Assembly: GCA_002432565.1 (NCBI GenBank)
Contig: DJFP01000188.1
Coordinates: 7,141-14,497 of the forward strand
Length of the DNA stretch: 7,357 bases
Source: Flavobacteriales bacterium UBA5869
GTDB taxonomy: Bacteria; Bacteroidota; Bacteroidia; Flavobacteriales_D; Crocinitomicaceae
Direction of reading: 5' to 3'
Shown piece after piece: positions 5,844-7,357 of the stretch. Under the pieces are notes generated by a model. The model saw only the letters and a program-made list of their open reading frames with translations, was not told where the DNA came from and made no database searches. A program made the translations under genes and the position numbers. Position 1 is the first letter of the stretch. Each line of letters begins with the position of its first letter.

Positions 5844-6389
5844 TTACTTCTTTTTAGGGTTGATCATCACAATCATTCTCTTCCCTTCCAATTTCGGCAT
5901 TTGCTCCAATGTTCCGATATCCGCTAATTCCTGAACGAATTTCAATAACAGAATCTCACCTCTGTCCTTGAATACAATTGTTCTACCACGGAAAAATACG
6001 TATGCTTTCACCTTGGAACCTTCTTCCAAAAACTTACGGGCATGCGTCAATTTAAACTGAAAATCATGATCGTCTGTATTCGGACCGAAACGAATTTCTT
6101 TCAAAACAACTTTACTTTGCTTTGCCTTCAATTCTTTTTGTTTTCTTTTTTGGTTGTATAAGAATTTACGGTAATCCATAATCTTACAAACCGGAGGCAC
6201 GGCATTCGGGGAAATCTCCACCAGGTCCAATTCCTGCTCTTCTGCTAATTGCAGCGCAGCACTCAAACTCATTACCTGTGGTTCTTCTCCCTCAATAACT
6301 AAACGGATCTCACGAGCGGTGATCTTCCCGTTTATTTTGTGCTCGTCGTTATTTTCTTTTCTTACTGGTTTTCTACTGTCTTTTCTCAT
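5844..6389 (-). CDS. infC: Translation initiation factor IF-3
   Basis: This 181-residue protein has the usual length of IF3 and both its domains. The N-terminal domain (about 18-90) includes [33 protein letters not shown] and YRKFLYNQ. A Lys-rich linker (about 82-92) leads to the C-terminal domain with [14 protein letters not shown], the RGR motif in [11 protein letters not shown], and the closing [16 protein letters not shown]3 binds the 30S subunit, discriminates against wrong start codons and prevents premature subunit joining. The start is an ordinary ATG immediately preceded by an in-frame TGA, so no earlier start is possible; the rare AUU start used for autoregulation in enterobacteria is absent. 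The gene follows thrS by 8 bp, so the two are almost certainly co-transcribed. Confidence 0.98.
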   Translation of the reverse strand: MRKDSRKPVRKENNDEHKINGKITAREIRLVIEGEEPQVMSLSAALQLAEEQELDLVEISPNAVPPVCKIMDYRKFLYNQKRKQKELKAKQSKVVLKEIRFGPNTDDHDFQFKLTHARKFLEEGSKVKAYVFFRGRTIVFKDRGEILLLKFVQELADIGTLEQMPKLEGKRMIVMINPKKK

Positions 6390-6397
6390 TCAGTTTA

Positions 6398-7357
6398 TTA
6401 AACATTTGTCGACAATTCTTTTTCTATCGCCTGGCCCACTAAAGTTGCGAAAGCATCTACAGCCATCGAACCTTTGTCTCCTTCTCCACGCTGTCTTACA
6501 GATACTTGCTTTTCTTCAGCTTCTTTCTCTCCTACAACCAGCATGAAAGGGATTTTTTTAAGCTCCGCTTCACGTATTTTCTTGCCTATCTTTTCGTTAC
6601 GGTCATCAACGAATCCGCGAATATCGGAATTATTTAGCAATTCTAAAACATCTTTCGCATAATCGTTGTATTTATCACTGATCGGCAGGATTGCAACTTG
6701 CTCGGTTGTTAACCACAACGGGAAGTCTCCCGCACAGTGCTCCAACAGTACCGCAACGAAGCGTTCCATCGACCCGAAAGGCGCACGGTGGATCATTACC
6801 GGGCGGTGTTTTTGGTTATCCGCACCTGTGTATTCCAATTCAAAACGCTCCGGTAAATTGTAATCTACCTGGATTGTTCCAAGCTGCCATTCTCTTCCCA
6901 AAGCATCCTGTACCATGAAATCGAGTTTCGGACCATAGAAAGCCGCCTCCCCCAATTCCACAACTGTCGGAAGATTTTTCTCAGCAGCTGCTTCAATGAT
7001 AGCACTTTCCGCTTTTGCCCAATTTTCATCCGAACCAATGTACTTAGTCGGATTCTCCGGATCACGCAAAGAAATCTGTGCTTTGAAGTTCTGGAAATCA
7101 AGCGTTTTGAAAATGTATAGCACCAGGTCGATTACCTTCTTAAATTCATCTTTCACCTGATCCTGCATACAGAAAATGTGCGCATCATCCTGCGTAAATC
7201 CGCGAACACGAGTCAAGCCGTGAAGCTCACCGCTTTGCTCATACCGGTAAACTGTTCCAAACTCTGCAAAACGAGCCGGAAGGTCTTTGTATGAACGCGG
7301 TCGGCTTTTAAAGATCTCACAGTGATGCGGACAGTTCATCGGCTTCAACAGGAATTC
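6398..7357 (-). CDS. thrS: Threonyl-tRNA synthetase, N-terminal half beyond the window edge
   Basis: The visible 319 residues are the C-terminal half of a class II threonyl-tRNA synthetase, which charges tRNA-Thr in the cytoplasm. The frame is open to the window edge ([13 protein letters not shown]), so the first visible Met is internal. The three zinc ligands that recognise threonine are present: Cys9 in MNCPHH, His60 in DDAHIF and His190 in VMIHRAP (partial numbering). Motif 2 is [17 protein letters not shown] and motif 3 contains APFGSMERF. The anticodon-binding domain begins near [17 protein letters not shown]. The N-terminal TGS and editing domains and motif 1 are not visible. The gene heads the translation operon and ends 8 bp before infC. 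Confidence 0.98.
   Translation of the reverse strand, partial: EFLLKPMNCPHHCEIFKSRPRSYKDLPARFAEFGTVYRYEQSGELHGLTRVRGFTQDDAHIFCMQDQVKDEFKKVIDLVLYIFKTLDFQNFKAQISLRDPENPTKYIGSDENWAKAESAIIEAAAEKNLPTVVELGEAAFYGPKLDFMVQDALGREWQLGTIQVDYNLPERFELEYTGADNQKHRPVMIHRAPFGSMERFVAVLLEHCAGDFPLWLTTEQVAILPISDKYNDYAKDVLELLNNSDIRGFVDDRNEKIGKKIREAELKKIPFMLVVGEKEAEEKQVSVRQRGEGDKGSMAVDAFATLVGQAIEKELSTNV

Noticed and set aside
6390..6400. Rare AUU start for infC, as used in enterobacteria
   Set aside because: An ordinary ATG at 6389 is preceded in frame by TGA, so the gene has a normal start.
7346..7348. TTG at 7348 as the start of thrS
   Set aside because: The frame stays open to the window edge, and this position lies within the catalytic core just before the conserved MNCPHH motif, so it is internal.

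Overview
The window looks like chromosomal DNA from a member of the Bacteroidota, probably a flavobacterium-type organism. The evidence is a set of moderately AT-rich genes with weak or absent Shine-Dalgarno sites, perfect matches to the Bacteroidota -7 promoter element (TAnnTTTG), a short accessory DnaE with a 'TDINNT'-type N-terminus next to dinB, and ThrS, IF3, L35 and L20 sequences typical of that phylum. The exact genus cannot be fixed from this sequence; a Fluviicola/Crocinitomicaceae-like origin is only an impression.

Layout. (1) Positions 1-3349, minus strand: a mutagenesis/translesion pair. dinB (DNA polymerase IV, complete) lies upstream of an accessory C-family polymerase (a DnaE-like DNA polymerase III alpha paralogue, cut by the left window edge). 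About 500 bp of non-coding DNA separates them. It holds several long inverted repeats, a perfect 32-bp palindrome and a GC-rich 'CTTCGACTCCGCTGCGCC' repeat-like motif. (2) Positions 3350-3607: an AT-rich divergent intergenic region with candidate Bacteroidota promoters on both strands and a cluster of direct and inverted repeats that could be an operator. (3) Positions 3608-4864, plus strand: two exported proteins of unknown function, a small periplasmic/secreted protein and a lipoprotein, the second markedly more AT-rich than its neighbours. (4) Positions 5012-5043: a strong hairpin terminator with A/T tracts on both sides, serving the converging transcription units. (5) Positions 5068-7357, minus strand: the classic translation operon thrS-infC-rpmI-rplT, with thrS cut by the right window edge.

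How the parts work together. DinB and the accessory DnaE are probably the two polymerases of a damage-tolerance unit, functionally comparable to the ImuB/DnaE2 mutasome of other bacteria. DinB carries a visible clamp-binding peptide, and the DnaE keeps its polymerase aspartates but has lost PHP metal ligands. The thrS operon supplies threonyl-tRNA synthetase, initiation factor 3 and two large-subunit proteins. Its two intergenic gaps carry structured elements that are candidates for post-transcriptional control. No mobile-element gene, CRISPR array, tRNA or rRNA was found, and I do not see a clear new defence system. The most unusual sequences are the structured spacer between dinB and dnaE and the four-copy 9-mer array between infC and rpmI.
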